Assembly (NCBI RefSeq): GCF_014212495.1
Contig: NZ_JACKZC010000007.1
Span: 1 to 64,000 of the forward strand
Direction: 5' to 3'
From: Pontibacter sp. Tf4
GTDB taxonomy: Bacteria > Bacteroidota > Bacteroidia > Cytophagales > Hymenobacteraceae
Length of the DNA: 64,000 bases
A program made the translations under genes and the position numbers. Below the pieces are notes generated by a model. That model ran no database searches, had not been told where the DNA came from, and worked only from the letters and a program-made list of their open reading frames with translations. Below are positions 16,870-27,526 of this stretch, in pieces. Numbering within the stretch: the stretch's first letter is position 1; each line of letters starts with the position of its first letter.

Positions 16870-18621
16870 ATGGAAAACAACAGCAGCACATTACTACAGC
16901 TACAGGCACGCTTCGGCGAAGATACTTTTACGCAGCAGACAACCAAAGATGAAATGCTCACGCTTTGGATGCCGATGGATAAAATTGTGGACGTGCTGAC
17001 TTTCCTGAAAAAAGAAGTTACCGAGCCGTTTAAGTTGTTGTTTGACCTGACCGCTATAGATGAGCGGACCAAAAACCATGGCGCCAACCACGTTCCAAAA
17101 TCCAGCTTCATATTAGTTTACCATTTATTTTCTTTCCCCCGAAATGAGTTTATTCGCTTAAAAGTAGCCTTGGTGGGCGATTTCCCGACAGCACCAAGTA
17201 TAAGCAGCCTGTGGGCTAATGCCAATTGGTACGAGCGCGAAGTATACGACATGTTTGGCATCCGTTTTTCCGGTCATCCGCACTTGTCGCGTATACTTAT
17301 GCCACGCACGTGGGTAGGCCATCCGCTCCGTAAAGAACACCCGGCCCGCGCCACTGAAATGGGCCCTTTCCAGTTGTATGACGACAAAGTTGATCTAGAG
17401 CAGGCAGCACTGAAATTCCACCCGGAAGAATGGGGATTACAGCGCCAGAGCGACGACAGCGACTTTATGTTTCTGAACATTGGTCCGCAGCACCCTGGCA
17501 CGCACGGCGTTCTAAGAATTATACTTCAGTTGGATGGTGAAGACATTGTAGATGCCATACCTGATATTGGTTTCCACCACCGTGGGGCCGAGAAAATGGG
17601 TGAGCGCCAGTCGTGGCATACCTATATTCCTTATACTGACCGCGTGGATTACCTGGGTGGCGTGATGAACAACCTGGCTTATTTACAGGGCGTGGAAAAA
17701 CTGGCGGGGATAGAAGTACCGGAACGGGTTAAGTATATCCGTGTCATGCTCTGCGAACTCTTCCGGATTGCCAGCCACCTGGTGTGGTACGGCACCTTTG
17801 CCCAGGACGTAGGCCAGCTCTCCCCTGTGTTTTACATGTTTACCGACCGCGAAAAGATCTTCGATATCATAGAAGGCATCTGTGGTGGGCGTATGCACCC
17901 GAACTGGTTCCGGATTGGTGGCGTAGCACAAGACTTGCCAATAGGCTGGGAAAAGTTGGTGCAAAGTTTTATTGATTACTTCCCGAAACGGCTGAAGGAA
18001 TACGATGCCATGGTAATGAAGAACAGCATCTTCAAAGCCCGCACCGTTGGCATCGGCATTTTTACCGCTGAAGAAGCCATTGAATGGGGCGTGACGGGGC
18101 CAAACCTGCGCGCCTGCGGTATGGACTGGGATTTCCGTAAGAAGCGTCCATACTCTGGATACGAACTATTTGATTTTGAAGTGCCAGTTGCCAGTAACGG
18201 CGATTGCTACGACCGGGCTATAGTTCGTGTAGCTGAAATGCGTCAGAGCCTGAGAATAGTTGAGCAGTGCCTGAAGAACATGCCAGCAGGCCCGTTCAAA
18301 TCAGATCATCCGCTCACCACGCCGCCAGTCAAAAAGAATACTATGCATGATATTGAAACACTCATCACGCACTTTTTAGGTGTGAGCTGGGGACCAGTTA
18401 TACCTGCCGGCGAAGCCATGAGCTGCATAGAAGCTACCAAAGGAGCCAACGGCTACTACCTGACCAGTGATGGCAATACATCGCCGTACCGGGTGCGCAT
18501 CCGCACTCCATCGTTCCCGCACATGCAGATGCTCCCCTACATCAGCAAAGGCTACACCGTCGCCGACCTGCTGTCTATACTCGGAGCCATGGATTACGTG
18601 CTGGCAGACATTGATAGGTAA
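16870..18621 (+). CDS. nuoCD: NADH-quinone oxidoreductase fused subunits C and D
   Basis: A 583-residue fusion of the 30-kDa and 49-kDa subunits. NuoC part (about 1-180): [25 protein letters not shown] and [10 protein letters not shown]. NuoD part (about 195-583): [19 protein letters not shown], with HPGTHG lining the quinone pocket, [30 protein letters not shown], and the C-terminal DIVLADIDR-type end ([11 protein letters not shown]). Such a fusion is typical of E. coli-type complex I. The start codon ATG 16870 fits a normal NuoC beginning. An 71-bp spacer of simple oligomers follows before nuoE. Confidence 0.96.
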   Translation: MENNSSTLLQLQARFGEDTFTQQTTKDEMLTLWMPMDKIVDVLTFLKKEVTEPFKLLFDLTAIDERTKNHGANHVPKSSFILVYHLFSFPRNEFIRLKVALVGDFPTAPSISSLWANANWYEREVYDMFGIRFSGHPHLSRILMPRTWVGHPLRKEHPARATEMGPFQLYDDKVDLEQAALKFHPEEWGLQRQSDDSDFMFLNIGPQHPGTHGVLRIILQLDGEDIVDAIPDIGFHHRGAEKMGERQSWHTYIPYTDRVDYLGGVMNNLAYLQGVEKLAGIEVPERVKYIRVMLCELFRIASHLVWYGTFAQDVGQLSPVFYMFTDREKIFDIIEGICGGRMHPNWFRIGGVAQDLPIGWEKLVQSFIDYFPKRLKEYDAMVMKNSIFKARTVGIGIFTAEEAIEWGVTGPNLRACGMDWDFRKKRPYSGYELFDFEVPVASNGDCYDRAIVRVAEMRQSLRIVEQCLKNMPAGPFKSDHPLTTPPVKKNTMHDIETLITHFLGVSWGPVIPAGEAMSCIEATKGANGYYLTSDGNTSPYRVRIRTPSFPHMQMLPYISKGYTVADLLSILGAMDYVLADIDR

Positions 18622-18692
18622 GAGTTAAAGAGTTTAGGAGTTAGAGAGTTATAAATTAGTCATTAGTCATTATTAATTCATCATTAAAAGCC

Positions 18693-19157
18693 ATGCTTAC
18701 TGCTGAAGAGAAACATCAGATTGACCATGAAATAAGCCTGGTGCCGGCACCTAAAAATGCCTGCATTGAAGCGCTGAAGATCGTGCAGCAAAACCATGGC
18801 TGGATCTCAGATGAAAGTCTGAAAGACGTGGCCGATTATGTGGGGATGTCTTCAGCTGAACTTGACAGTGTGGCTACGTTTTATAACCTGATCTTCCGCA
18901 GGCCGGTTGGTCGGCATGTGATCCTGCTCTGCGATAGCATTAGTTGCTATGTAATGGGCTACGAAGGAATAAAAGAAGCACTGCACGAAAAATTAAACAT
19001 ACAGTATGGCCAAACAACAGCAGATGGCCGTTTTACTTTGCTCCCGAACTGCTGCCTTGGTACCTGCGACTGTGCCCCCGCCCTTATGATTGACAACGAC
19101 CTGTACCGTAACCTGACGGTGGAACAACTGGATGAGATCCTGAACAAGTATACTTAA
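18693..19157 (+). CDS. nuoE: NADH-quinone oxidoreductase subunit E
   Basis: 24-kDa thioredoxin-like subunit carrying the [2Fe-2S] cluster N1a beside FMN. 154 residues. Ligands are C80 and C85 in LLCDSISCYVMG and C121 and C125 in CCLGTCDCAP, with a second Cys next to C121 and another at 127. The N-terminal helical bundle (AKNACIEALKIVQQNHGWIS..., SVATFYNLIF) is standard. 17 bp before nuoF, same operon. Confidence 0.95.
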   Translation: MLTAEEKHQIDHEISLVPAPKNACIEALKIVQQNHGWISDESLKDVADYVGMSSAELDSVATFYNLIFRRPVGRHVILLCDSISCYVMGYEGIKEALHEKLNIQYGQTTADGRFTLLPNCCLGTCDCAPALMIDNDLYRNLTVEQLDEILNKYT

Positions 19158-19174
19158 CCCAAACAAGCGGGCCT

Positions 19175-20476
19175 ATGGAGAAGCCGCTTACCCAACACAT
19201 TGTACCCGGTCGCGCACCACTCAGCTTAAAGGAGTATGAGAAGGTGGGCGGTTACCAGTCTGTGCGTAAAATTCTGAAGAAAATGACACCCCAGGAAGTA
19301 CAGGCACTGGTAAAGGAATCGGACCTGAAAGGCCGTGGCGGAGCTGGTTTTAACACCGGCTTAAAGTGGAGCTTTGTGCCGATGGGACCCGATACAGCCA
19401 CACCAAAATACTTGGTAGCCAACGCCGACGAAATGGAGCCCGGCACCTTCAAAGACCGCGTACTTTTAGAAGGAAATCCGCACCAACTGATTGAAGGCAT
19501 GATCGTGGCTGCTTATGCAATACAAGCAAGTATAAGTTACGTTTTTTTGCGTTGGGCTTATAAAGTAGCTGCCCGCGAGATCACCAAAGCCATTCAGGAA
19601 GCATACGACGCAGGTTACTTAGGTCAGAATATATTGGGTTCCGGCTTTAACCTGGACATGCACCTGCACACCGGTGTTGGTCGCTACATGTGCGGCGAAG
19701 AAACGGCTTTGCTTAATGCATTGGAAGGCAAACGGGCTAACCCAAGAGCCAAGCCACCTTTCCCGCAGGTGAGCGGTTTGTTTGGCAAGCCTACTATAGT
19801 TAACAACGTGGAGACGCTGTGCTGTTTGCCGCATATTGTAAACAATGGCGCGGAGTGGTTTAAAGGATTGGGATTAACAGCTGATGCAGGGACCAAGCTT
19901 TTTGGCGTGAGCGGAAGAGTTAAAACACCCGGCTGCTGGGAGCTGCCGATGGGCACCACGATACGGGAGATTTTGGAAGATTATGCCGGCGGCATGCAGG
20001 ACGGTTACCTGTTCCGAGGACTATTACCTGGCGGCGCATCAACCGACTTTTTAGTGGAAGAACACCTGGACCTGCCGATGGATTACTCTTCGATACAAGC
20101 CGCTGGAAGTCGTATGGGTACAGGCACTATGATCATCATGGACGACCAGACCTGCCCGGTTGGCTTTACACTGAACCTACAGCATTTCTTTGCACAGGAG
20201 TCGTGTGGGTTCTGTACACCTTGCCGCGAAGGGCTGCCCTGGGTAGAGAAAATTTTACTGGCCATAGACAAAGGCGAAGGCAAACCGGAACACCTGCTGA
20301 CACTTGATTTCCATACAAAATACCTTGGTCCCGGCAACACGTTTTGCGCGTTGGCACCCGGCGCCATGGAACCCCTGCAGAGTGCTCTGAAATATTTCAG
20401 AGAAGATTTTGAACGGCACATTCACGAACACCACTGTCCCTGGAGCAAAGCAAAAGCATGGCAACCATCTATATAG
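19175..20476 (+). CDS. nuoF: NADH-quinone oxidoreductase subunit F
   Basis: 51-kDa subunit that oxidises NADH; binds FMN and cluster N3. 433 residues. GRGGAGFNTGLKWSF (NADH site) and YLVANADEMEPGTFKDR come first, then HTGVGRYMCGEETALLNALEGKRANPRAKPPFP (FMN site), and the N3 ligands in ESCGFCTPCREG with a further Cys at TFCALAPGAMEP. Its last 19 bp overlap the nuoG start in another frame, indicating coupled translation. Confidence 0.96.
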   Translation: MEKPLTQHIVPGRAPLSLKEYEKVGGYQSVRKILKKMTPQEVQALVKESDLKGRGGAGFNTGLKWSFVPMGPDTATPKYLVANADEMEPGTFKDRVLLEGNPHQLIEGMIVAAYAIQASISYVFLRWAYKVAAREITKAIQEAYDAGYLGQNILGSGFNLDMHLHTGVGRYMCGEETALLNALEGKRANPRAKPPFPQVSGLFGKPTIVNNVETLCCLPHIVNNGAEWFKGLGLTADAGTKLFGVSGRVKTPGCWELPMGTTIREILEDYAGGMQDGYLFRGLLPGGASTDFLVEEHLDLPMDYSSIQAAGSRMGTGTMIIMDDQTCPVGFTLNLQHFFAQESCGFCTPCREGLPWVEKILLAIDKGEGKPEHLLTLDFHTKYLGPGNTFCALAPGAMEPLQSALKYFREDFERHIHEHHCPWSKAKAWQPSI

Positions 20477-23193
20477 ATAACACCCCCTTCGAAGTACCGA
20501 CCGGAAAGAACCTATTGGAGACTTGCCTAACACTGGGCCAGGATGTACCCTATTTCTGCTGGCACCCGGCCATGGGCTCTATCGGCGCCTGCCGCCAGTG
20601 CGCGGTAAAGGTGTATAAAGATGAAAATGATACCAACGGCAAGCTCTTTATGTCGTGTATGGAGCAGGTGCGCGACGGTATGCGCATCTCCATAGCTGAT
20701 CCCGAAGCTAAGGAATTTAGAGCACATGTTATTGGCTGGTTAATGACCAACCATCCCCACGATTGCGCCGTGTGCGACGAAGGCGGCGCCTGTCACTTGC
20801 AGGACATGACCGTGATGACCGGCCATAACTATAGAAACTATACATTTGATAAGCGCACCTACATAAACCAGTACCTAGGCCCGTTCCTGAACCATGAGAT
20901 GAACCGCTGCATACAGTGCTACCGCTGCGTGCGCTACTATAAAGACTATGCCGGCGGCAAAGACCTGGATGTATTTGCAGCCCATAACCATTTATACTTT
21001 GGCCGTGCTGAAGATGGTGTGCTGGAAAGTGAGTTCAGCGGAAACCTGGCAGAAGTTTGCCCGACCGGAGTATTTACTGACAAAACCTTAAAGCAACACT
21101 ATACACGCAAATGGGACCTGACCATGGCCGCATCAGTGTGCCACCACTGCAGCTTGGGCTGTAACATTACGGCTGGTGAACGCTACGGAACCTTACGCAA
21201 CATCACCAACCGCTATAACGGCGAAGTGAATGGATACTTCCTGTGCGACCGTGGTCGCTTTGGCTATGAGCACGTGAACAGCGTAAGCCGCATCCGCAAA
21301 TCCTTGGTCCGCAGTAACCTACCAGAAGCTACCGATAAACTAACCGCTTTGCAGGCAGCAGCACAGGCCATGCGCCAGGGCAGTGTTATAGGCATTGGTT
21401 CACCACGCGCATCGCTGGAGTCTAACTTTATGCTGAAGACTTTGGTAGGAGAAGATAATTTCCACCATGGCGTATCCGACACAGAACACGACCTGACAGA
21501 ACTCTCGCTGAAGATACTCCGTGAAAGCAACGCCCCTACTCCAAGTATGCGCGAAGTTGAGAAAGCGGATGCCGTATTTATACTTGGCGAAGACCTGACC
21601 AACACCGCTCCTATGCTGGCACTTGCTGTACGGCAGGCAGTTAGGCAGGAACCGTTGCTGGAGCAGGTATCCAAAGCCAACATACCGGTTTGGCAGGATG
21701 CAGCTGTGCGCGAACTAGTACAAACAGAAAAAGGTCCCTTGTTCATTGCCGCACCAACTATAACCAAACTGGACGCACTGGCAACCCAAACATATTTCTC
21801 TGACCCTGATGCTATTGCCCGTTTAGGCTTTGCGGTTGCCAACATCATTTACCCCAAATCGCCGGGCGTGCGTGGCTTAAAGAACGATGACATGCACCTG
21901 GCGCAGCAGATTGCTGATGCCTTGATGAAAGCTAAAAACCCGGTTGTAATTTCTGGTACATCATCTGGTAGCGAAGCTATACTTAAAGCAGCCGCAAACA
22001 TCGCCAATGCCTTAATCGCCAAAGAGAAAGAAGCAGGTATAGTGCTTACCTTACCAGCCAGCAACAGCATGAGTTTAGCCATGTTAGGCGGCCACCGATT
22101 ACAATCTGCTTTTGAAGCGGTAGAGAATGGCTATGCTGATACAGTTATTATACTTGAGAACGACCTGTACCGACAAGCCAGCGAAGGCGCAGTTACCAAC
22201 TTCCTGAAATCCTGTAAAAAAGTGATCGTGCTGGATTACCTGCACAACCAAACTACCGAACATGCCGATGTGTTGCTGGCTGCCGGAGCATTTTCAGAAG
22301 CAGACGGCACACTCATTAACAACGAAGGACGGGCACAGCGCTTTTACCAGGTACACCCAACTATAGAAGACATACAGGAAAGCTGGCGCTGGCTTGGTGA
22401 ACTCGGAACTATAGTTGCCCACGACCAGATTAGTTGGTGGCACGGCTACGACGATATTCTGAGTGCTATAGTTAAAGAACACCCGGAAATGAAGGGAATA
22501 GAAATGGTAACGCCACCTTCTGATTTCCGCATTGCAGGCCAAAAGATACCGCGTGCGCCGCATCGTTTCAGTGGCCGTACTGCTATGCGGGCAAACATCA
22601 ATGTAAGTGAACCAAAACCTGCCGAAGACCCGGATTCTCCGCTATCCTATACCATGGAAGGCTACCGGGGCCAACCACCTTCTGCTATGATTCCGTTCTT
22701 CTGGGCACCGGGCTGGAACTCAAACCAATCTGTGAACAAATACCAGCAGGAAGTAGGCGGACATCTGAAAGGCGGTGACCCGGGAATCAGATTGATAGAG
22801 CCAAATCCGGAACACAAGTTCTCGTACTCGGCAGCTGTTCCTGAAAAGTTCGAGCCAATGGACGGGCACCTGTTTATACTTCCGATGCACCACATTTTCG
22901 GGTCTGAAGAATTGAGTGCACAAGCTGCTGCCATACAGGAGCGCATACCTGAACCATACATTGCAATTAACACCGACGATGCGCTACGCATGAAGCTGGA
23001 CGAAGGCCAGTTGATGCCATTTGCCATTGACGGAAATCTCTACCAGTTGCCAGTAAAATTAAGCCCAACTATAGCCAGCGGCACCGCCGGTTTACCTGTG
23101 GGCTTGCCTGGAGTAAAATTTGCCGAATTACCTGCCTGGGCCATCCTAAACCGAGAACTGCAATGGAAACAGCAGCACCAAACTACTTACTGA
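20458..23193 (+). CDS. nuoG: NADH-quinone oxidoreductase subunit G
   Basis: Largest peripheral subunit, 911 residues. Cluster ligands can be placed: N1b at C34, C45, C48, C67; N5 at H99, C103, C106, C112; N4 at C151, C154, C157, C201. A fourth site is spaced C-x2-C-x3-C-x27-C (C228, C231, C235, C263), exactly the off-pathway N7 motif of E. coli, which many complex I versions have lost. The remainder is a molybdopterin-oxidoreductase-like fold without the cofactor motifs. It overlaps nuoF by 19 bp and nuoH by 31 bp. The CTATAG at 20829-20834 lies in the Asn-Tyr-Arg frame. Confidence 0.96.
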   Translation: MATIYIDNTPFEVPTGKNLLETCLTLGQDVPYFCWHPAMGSIGACRQCAVKVYKDENDTNGKLFMSCMEQVRDGMRISIADPEAKEFRAHVIGWLMTNHPHDCAVCDEGGACHLQDMTVMTGHNYRNYTFDKRTYINQYLGPFLNHEMNRCIQCYRCVRYYKDYAGGKDLDVFAAHNHLYFGRAEDGVLESEFSGNLAEVCPTGVFTDKTLKQHYTRKWDLTMAASVCHHCSLGCNITAGERYGTLRNITNRYNGEVNGYFLCDRGRFGYEHVNSVSRIRKSLVRSNLPEATDKLTALQAAAQAMRQGSVIGIGSPRASLESNFMLKTLVGEDNFHHGVSDTEHDLTELSLKILRESNAPTPSMREVEKADAVFILGEDLTNTAPMLALAVRQAVRQEPLLEQVSKANIPVWQDAAVRELVQTEKGPLFIAAPTITKLDALATQTYFSDPDAIARLGFAVANIIYPKSPGVRGLKNDDMHLAQQIADALMKAKNPVVISGTSSGSEAILKAAANIANALIAKEKEAGIVLTLPASNSMSLAMLGGHRLQSAFEAVENGYADTVIILENDLYRQASEGAVTNFLKSCKKVIVLDYLHNQTTEHADVLLAAGAFSEADGTLINNEGRAQRFYQVHPTIEDIQESWRWLGELGTIVAHDQISWWHGYDDILSAIVKEHPEMKGIEMVTPPSDFRIAGQKIPRAPHRFSGRTAMRANINVSEPKPAEDPDSPLSYTMEGYRGQPPSAMIPFFWAPGWNSNQSVNKYQQEVGGHLKGGDPGIRLIEPNPEHKFSYSAAVPEKFEPMDGHLFILPMHHIFGSEELSAQAAAIQERIPEPYIAINTDDALRMKLDEGQLMPFAIDGNLYQLPVKLSPTIASGTAGLPVGLPGVKFAELPAWAILNRELQWKQQHQTTY

Positions 23194-24125
23194 TCATCGG
23201 CGGCGTACTCTTCGTAATGCTGAATGTGGCAGCCGCCCTTATCTGGGTGGAGCGCCGCATGCTGGCCCTCTGGCAAGACCGCTATGGCCCGAACCGTGCT
23301 GGTCCGTTTGGCTTACTCATCATAGCCGCCGACTCCATCAAGCTGTTCTTTAAACAGGACTGGGTTCCGCCTTTCTCGGATAAACCGGTGTTTGTACTGG
23401 CCCCGGCTATAGTTGTGATCAGCGTGCTGCTAAGCTTTGTAGTGATACCATTTGCACCCGGAATTGTAGTGGCCGACCTGAATATCGGGTTGCTTTTCTT
23501 CCTGGCAATGTCATCGATGGGTGCTTATAGTATCATCCTGGGTGGCTGGGCTTCTAATAACAAGTATAGTTTGCTGGGTGCCATGCGCGGCGCGGCGCAG
23601 ATGATCTCCTACGAAGTTTTTATGGGACTCGCGCTGATGGGCGTGGTGCTGATGGCTGGCTCTTTTAACCTGCGAGAGATCGTGGAAGCGCAACGTGGTC
23701 TATGGTTCTTTATTCCACAGATACTAGGCTTTGTGATCTTTTTTATCGCCGGCATCGCCGAAACGCACCGCCTGCCCTTTGATATTCCGGAAGCGGAAAG
23801 TGAGCTGATCGCCGGTTTCCACTCGGAGTATTCGGGCATGAAGTTCGGGATGTTCTTTATTGGAGAATACATGGGCATCACGCTCATTTCCTGCATGCTG
23901 GTAACGCTATACTTCGGCGGCTGGCTTGGCCCTGATTTTCTGCCGCCTATCGTGTGGTTCATCATCAAAGTAGTCGCCTTCCTGATGATCTTCATCCTGC
24001 TGAGAGCATCTATGCCAAGACCAAGATATGACCAGTTGATGGAATACGGCTGGAAGATATTGCTACCACTGACATTGGTTAATCTGATGATTACTGCTGC
24101 TGTGGTGCTGTGGATGGAAGGGTAA
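23163..24125 (+). CDS. nuoH: NADH-quinone oxidoreductase subunit H
   Basis: Membrane subunit (ND1) of 320 residues, about eight helices, which forms the quinone entry site next to NuoB and NuoD. Diagnostic: [39 protein letters not shown] near the start, and the loop [40 protein letters not shown] carrying several conserved Glu. The ATG at 23163 lies inside nuoG, giving a 31-bp overlap. A 137-bp spacer with degenerate GAATTACGAATGAC oligomers and an ATTTCGAG...GAGATGAC hairpin precedes nuoI. Confidence 0.95.
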   Translation: METAAPNYLLIIGGVLFVMLNVAAALIWVERRMLALWQDRYGPNRAGPFGLLIIAADSIKLFFKQDWVPPFSDKPVFVLAPAIVVISVLLSFVVIPFAPGIVVADLNIGLLFFLAMSSMGAYSIILGGWASNNKYSLLGAMRGAAQMISYEVFMGLALMGVVLMAGSFNLREIVEAQRGLWFFIPQILGFVIFFIAGIAETHRLPFDIPEAESELIAGFHSEYSGMKFGMFFIGEYMGITLISCMLVTLYFGGWLGPDFLPPIVWFIIKVVAFLMIFILLRASMPRPRYDQLMEYGWKILLPLTLVNLMITAAVVLWMEG

Positions 24126-24262
24126 TAATTAATTAAGAATTAAGAATGACGAATTACGAATGACGAATTATGAATGATTACACATTGTCATTTCGAGCCT
24201 CCTACCGTCGAGATGACAAAGAATAAAATGTCAATACACAAAGTATAAAGAAAGGAGCAGCT

Positions 24263-24778
24263 ATGTTTAGTTTGTTGCGCAGTATGTGGCTCACATTTCT
24301 GCATGCATTTCACAAGCGGGACACCATACAGTACCCCGAGCAGAAAGCTATACTTCCTACCCGTTGGCGCGGCCGCATTGTGCTCTCCCGCGACCCGGAT
24401 GGTGGAGAGCGCTGCGTAGCCTGCAACCTGTGTGCTGCTGCCTGCCCCGTAGATTGTATCTCGCTGCAAGCTACCGAAGACGAAACCGGCCGCCGTTACC
24501 CGGAATTTTTCCGCATTAACTTTTCGCGATGCATTTTCTGTGGCTACTGCGAAGAAGCCTGCCCTACCTACGCCATTCAACTTGTCCCTGATTTTGAAAT
24601 GGGAGAATATAACCGCCAGAACCTGGTGTATGAGAAAAAAGACCTGCTGATAAACGGGCAGGGCAAGTACCACGGCTACAACTACTATAAAGTAGCGGGC
24701 ATGGCCATCGGCGGAAAAGACAAAGGCGAAGCTGAAAATGAGCGGCCGCCGGTTGATGTTAAAAGCTTAATCCCTTAA
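24263..24778 (+). CDS. nuoI: NADH-quinone oxidoreductase subunit I
   Basis: Ferredoxin-like subunit with clusters N6a and N6b, linking NuoG to NuoB. 171 residues. First set C51, C54, C57, C61 ([12 protein letters not shown]); second set C90, C93, C96, C100 ([12 protein letters not shown]). The start [27 protein letters not shown] is of the E. coli kind. The C-terminal tail past about 140 is charged and variable. Ends 4 bp before nuoJ. Confidence 0.95.
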   Translation: MFSLLRSMWLTFLHAFHKRDTIQYPEQKAILPTRWRGRIVLSRDPDGGERCVACNLCAAACPVDCISLQATEDETGRRYPEFFRINFSRCIFCGYCEEACPTYAIQLVPDFEMGEYNRQNLVYEKKDLLINGQGKYHGYNYYKVAGMAIGGKDKGEAENERPPVDVKSLIP

Positions 24779-24782
24779 GTCC

Positions 24783-25328
24783 ATGGAACTGACATTTTAC
24801 ATCGCGGCAGCAGTTGCCACACTTGCTACCATCCTAACGATAACCCGCTACAACATCATCCACGCGCTGCTATACTTAGTGGTTTCTTTCCTGGCAGTGG
24901 CGGTGGTGTTTTTCACGCTTGGTGCTCCGTTTATGGCTGCGCTCGAGATCATCATTTACGCCGGTGCTATAGTTGTACTCATCATTTTCGTGATCATGAT
25001 GCTGAACCTGACGCACGAAGATGTAGACAAGGAAAAAGAATGGCTGACACCAAGGGTTTGGGTTGGTCCGGCTATACTTTCGCTTGTGCTACTAGCCGAG
25101 CTGGCCTACATTATTTTAGCCCCTGATACACAACCTACCGAAGCCTTGGTGGCCGTAGATGCCAGGTTAGTGGGCATGTCGTTGTATGGGCCTTATATGT
25201 TGGGTGTGCAGTTGTGCGGTATATTGTTGATGGCCGGTATAGTTGGCGCATACCACCTGGGCCGCCAGAAGAAAAAAGTGGTGCACCGGTTCTTACAACC
25301 AAAAGAAGAAAGGAGCGCAGCCATATGA
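24783..25328 (+). CDS. nuoJ: NADH-quinone oxidoreductase subunit J
   Basis: Membrane subunit (ND6) of 181 residues with five predicted helices. NIIHALLYLVVSFLAVAVVFFTLGAPFMAALEIIIYAGAIVVLIIFVIMML contains the conserved helix 3 whose pi-bulge (EIIIYAGAIVVL) moves during turnover. Its CTATAGTT (24967-24974) encodes Ala-Ile-Val. The stop TGA overlaps the nuoK ATG (ATGA, 25325-25328). Confidence 0.95.
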   Translation: MELTFYIAAAVATLATILTITRYNIIHALLYLVVSFLAVAVVFFTLGAPFMAALEIIIYAGAIVVLIIFVIMMLNLTHEDVDKEKEWLTPRVWVGPAILSLVLLAELAYIILAPDTQPTEALVAVDARLVGMSLYGPYMLGVQLCGILLMAGIVGAYHLGRQKKKVVHRFLQPKEERSAAI

Positions 25329-25633
25329 CACCTGCACACATGGAAGCCGCACTTATGCTGGCAGGCGTACTTTTTATGCTGGGCCTGATCAGCGTTCTCA
25401 TCCGCCGCAACATCATCTTTATGCTCATTTCTGTCGAAATCATGCTCAACGCTGCCGGGCTGGCTTTTATAGTTGCCGGCTCTAAATGGGTGCAACCCGA
25501 CGGGCAGGTGATGTTTATTTTTATACTCACTATGGCTGCTGCCGAAGTGTCGGTGGGGCTCGCGCTTATACTTCAGATCTATCACCAGCTCAAAACCCTG
25601 GACAGTGATGCCGCTAACTTAATGAAAGGATAA
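25325..25633 (+). CDS. nuoK: NADH-quinone oxidoreductase subunit K
   Basis: Small membrane subunit (ND4L), 102 residues, three helices. HMEAALMLAGVLFMLGLISVLIRRNIIFMLISVEIMLNAAGLAFIV includes the proton-channel Glu in SVEIMLNA, and the second Glu is in AAAEVSVGLAL. The open frame extends 37 codons upstream, but the family starts near MTPAHMEAAL, an AAAGGAG stretch precedes this ATG (about 25308-25314), and it makes a 4-bp ATGA overlap with nuoJ, so 25325 is the start. Confidence 0.93.
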   Translation: MTPAHMEAALMLAGVLFMLGLISVLIRRNIIFMLISVEIMLNAAGLAFIVAGSKWVQPDGQVMFIFILTMAAAEVSVGLALILQIYHQLKTLDSDAANLMKG

Positions 25634-25639
25634 CCAACT

Positions 25640-27526
25640 ATGGAAAATCTACTCTGGCTTATACCTGCGCTGCCGTTTTTGGGAGCACTGCTGCTGATAC
25701 TTCTCGGCACCCGTTTGTCGCGCATGTTAGTAGCTATACTTGGTGTGGGAAGCGTGGCGGTTTCAGCTATCATCACTATACTTCTGGGAATCGAATTCCT
25801 GAGCAACCGGCCGGAGTTTTACCACCAGGAAGTATGGCAATGGTTTAGTGTGGCTGGCTTCACGCCTTCCATCGCTTTTCATGTAGATGCCCTTTCTATA
25901 GTCTTTGTTTTTGTGATCACGTTTGTAGGCGCGCTAATCCATTTTTACGCCACTGCCTACATGGCCGACGACCAGGATTATTCCCGCTTTTTTGCCTGCA
26001 TGAATCTGTTTGTAGGCTCCATGCTGGTGCTGGTAATGGCCGATAACCTGCTGCTTTTATACTTAGGCTGGGAAGGTGTAGGTCTGTGCTCGTACCTGCT
26101 CATCGGGTTCTGGTACAAAGAGCCTGAAAATGGTTACGCTGCCCGAAAAGCTTTCCTCATTACCCGTGTCGGCGATACCGCCATGGCCATTGGTTTGTTC
26201 ATGCTGTTCCAGGCTTTTGGAACGCTGCACATCCAGACTATACTTAATCAAGCACCTGAAGCGTGGAGCGTTGGCTCACAGATGGCCGTTATAGTTGCGC
26301 TGCTGCTGTTAGGTGGCGCAGTAGGTAAATCGGGTCAGTTGCCGTTGCAAACCTGGTTACCTGACGCGATGGCTGGCCCTACGCCGGTGTCTGCACTGAT
26401 ACACGCAGCTACCATGGTGACGGCTGGTGTGTACCTGATCGCGCGCATGTACGTCATCTTTGAACTGGCTCCGCTGGCCCAAACGATTGTGGCTATAGTT
26501 GGCGCTGTTACCTTGCTGCTGGCTGGCTTCTCGGCCCTTACCCAATACGACTTGAAACGCGTGCTCGCCTACTCTACTATCAGTCAGATCGGGTATATGT
26601 TCTTAGCGTTAGGAGTTGGTGCCTGGTCGGCGGGTATTTTTCATTTCATGATTCATGGCTTCTTTAAAGCGCTGCTTTTCCTCTGTGCCGGGGCAATCAT
26701 CATGGCGCTGCACCACGAGCAGGACATGCGCAAAATGGGCGGTCTGCGACACAAAATGCCCGTCGTGTACTGGACCTTCCTGATCGGCGCTGCATCGCTG
26801 GCGGCCTTGCCACTTATCACTGCGGGTTTCTATAGTAAAGACCAGATTTTGTGGTATGCGCTGGCCGGGGAGAATGGTAGCATCTGGCTATACTTAGCGG
26901 GATTGTTTGGTGCGTTTATCACATCCATTTATACGTTCCGGATGGTGTTTATTACCTTCTTCGGGGAAAGCAAAACACACCTTGAGTATCCCCCTGGCAA
27001 AGTCATTACTATTCCACTTATCATACTGGCTATTCTTTCGCTGGTGAGTGGCTTTATAGAATTACCGCACAATTTCGGTCACGTTACTTTATTTTCTAAC
27101 CTGATGGCGCCGGTACTGCCGGGTATAGTTGCTAATGAAAGTCTGGCCGCAAACGAATGGTTGTTTCAGTTAGTGGCGGCTATAGTTTCGCTGGGTGGTG
27201 TGTTTGTGGCGTACCTATTTTACATCAAGAGTCCGCAGTTCCTGGGAAGCATAGAACGGTCTGAGTTTGCTATGGCACTGCACCGCTTCTGGCATTCTGG
27301 CTGGGGCTTCGACGCGCTGTATGATGCCCTGATCGTGCGGCCGTACGTGTTCATCTCCAAGCTCAACAAACGTGATTTCATTGACAGCTTCTACACCGGA
27401 CTTGCCCGACTGGCCGAAGGCTTCCATGTGATGTTCTCGGAAACGCAGAACGGGGTGCTTCGCAACTATGTGGCCGGCATTGTGGTCGGCGCGATCATGA
27501 TTCTAACTATAAGCCTGTTCCTATGA
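25640..27526 (+). CDS. nuoL: NADH-quinone oxidoreductase subunit L
   Basis: Antiporter-like proton pump (ND5) of 628 residues, with about 16 helices including the C-terminal lateral helix. LYLGWEGVGLCSYLLIGFWY carries the key Glu; GKSGQLPLQTWLPDAMAGPTPVSALIHAATMVTAGVYL carries the conserved Lys and His; DLKRVLAYSTISQIGYM and FHFMIHGFFKALLFLCAGAII follow. CTATAGTT at 26493-26500 encodes Ala-Ile-Val. Its last 4 bp overlap nuoM (ATGA). Confidence 0.95.
   Translation: MENLLWLIPALPFLGALLLILLGTRLSRMLVAILGVGSVAVSAIITILLGIEFLSNRPEFYHQEVWQWFSVAGFTPSIAFHVDALSIVFVFVITFVGALIHFYATAYMADDQDYSRFFACMNLFVGSMLVLVMADNLLLLYLGWEGVGLCSYLLIGFWYKEPENGYAARKAFLITRVGDTAMAIGLFMLFQAFGTLHIQTILNQAPEAWSVGSQMAVIVALLLLGGAVGKSGQLPLQTWLPDAMAGPTPVSALIHAATMVTAGVYLIARMYVIFELAPLAQTIVAIVGAVTLLLAGFSALTQYDLKRVLAYSTISQIGYMFLALGVGAWSAGIFHFMIHGFFKALLFLCAGAIIMALHHEQDMRKMGGLRHKMPVVYWTFLIGAASLAALPLITAGFYSKDQILWYALAGENGSIWLYLAGLFGAFITSIYTFRMVFITFFGESKTHLEYPPGKVITIPLIILAILSLVSGFIELPHNFGHVTLFSNLMAPVLPGIVANESLAANEWLFQLVAAIVSLGGVFVAYLFYIKSPQFLGSIERSEFAMALHRFWHSGWGFDALYDALIVRPYVFISKLNKRDFIDSFYTGLARLAEGFHVMFSETQNGVLRNYVAGIVVGAIMILTISLFL

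Noticed and set aside
25214..25324. 37-codon upstream extension of nuoK
   Set aside because: It overlaps nuoJ by over 100 bp, encodes an unlikely Pro/Lys-rich leader, and the ATGA overlap with a purine-rich leader marks the start at 25325.
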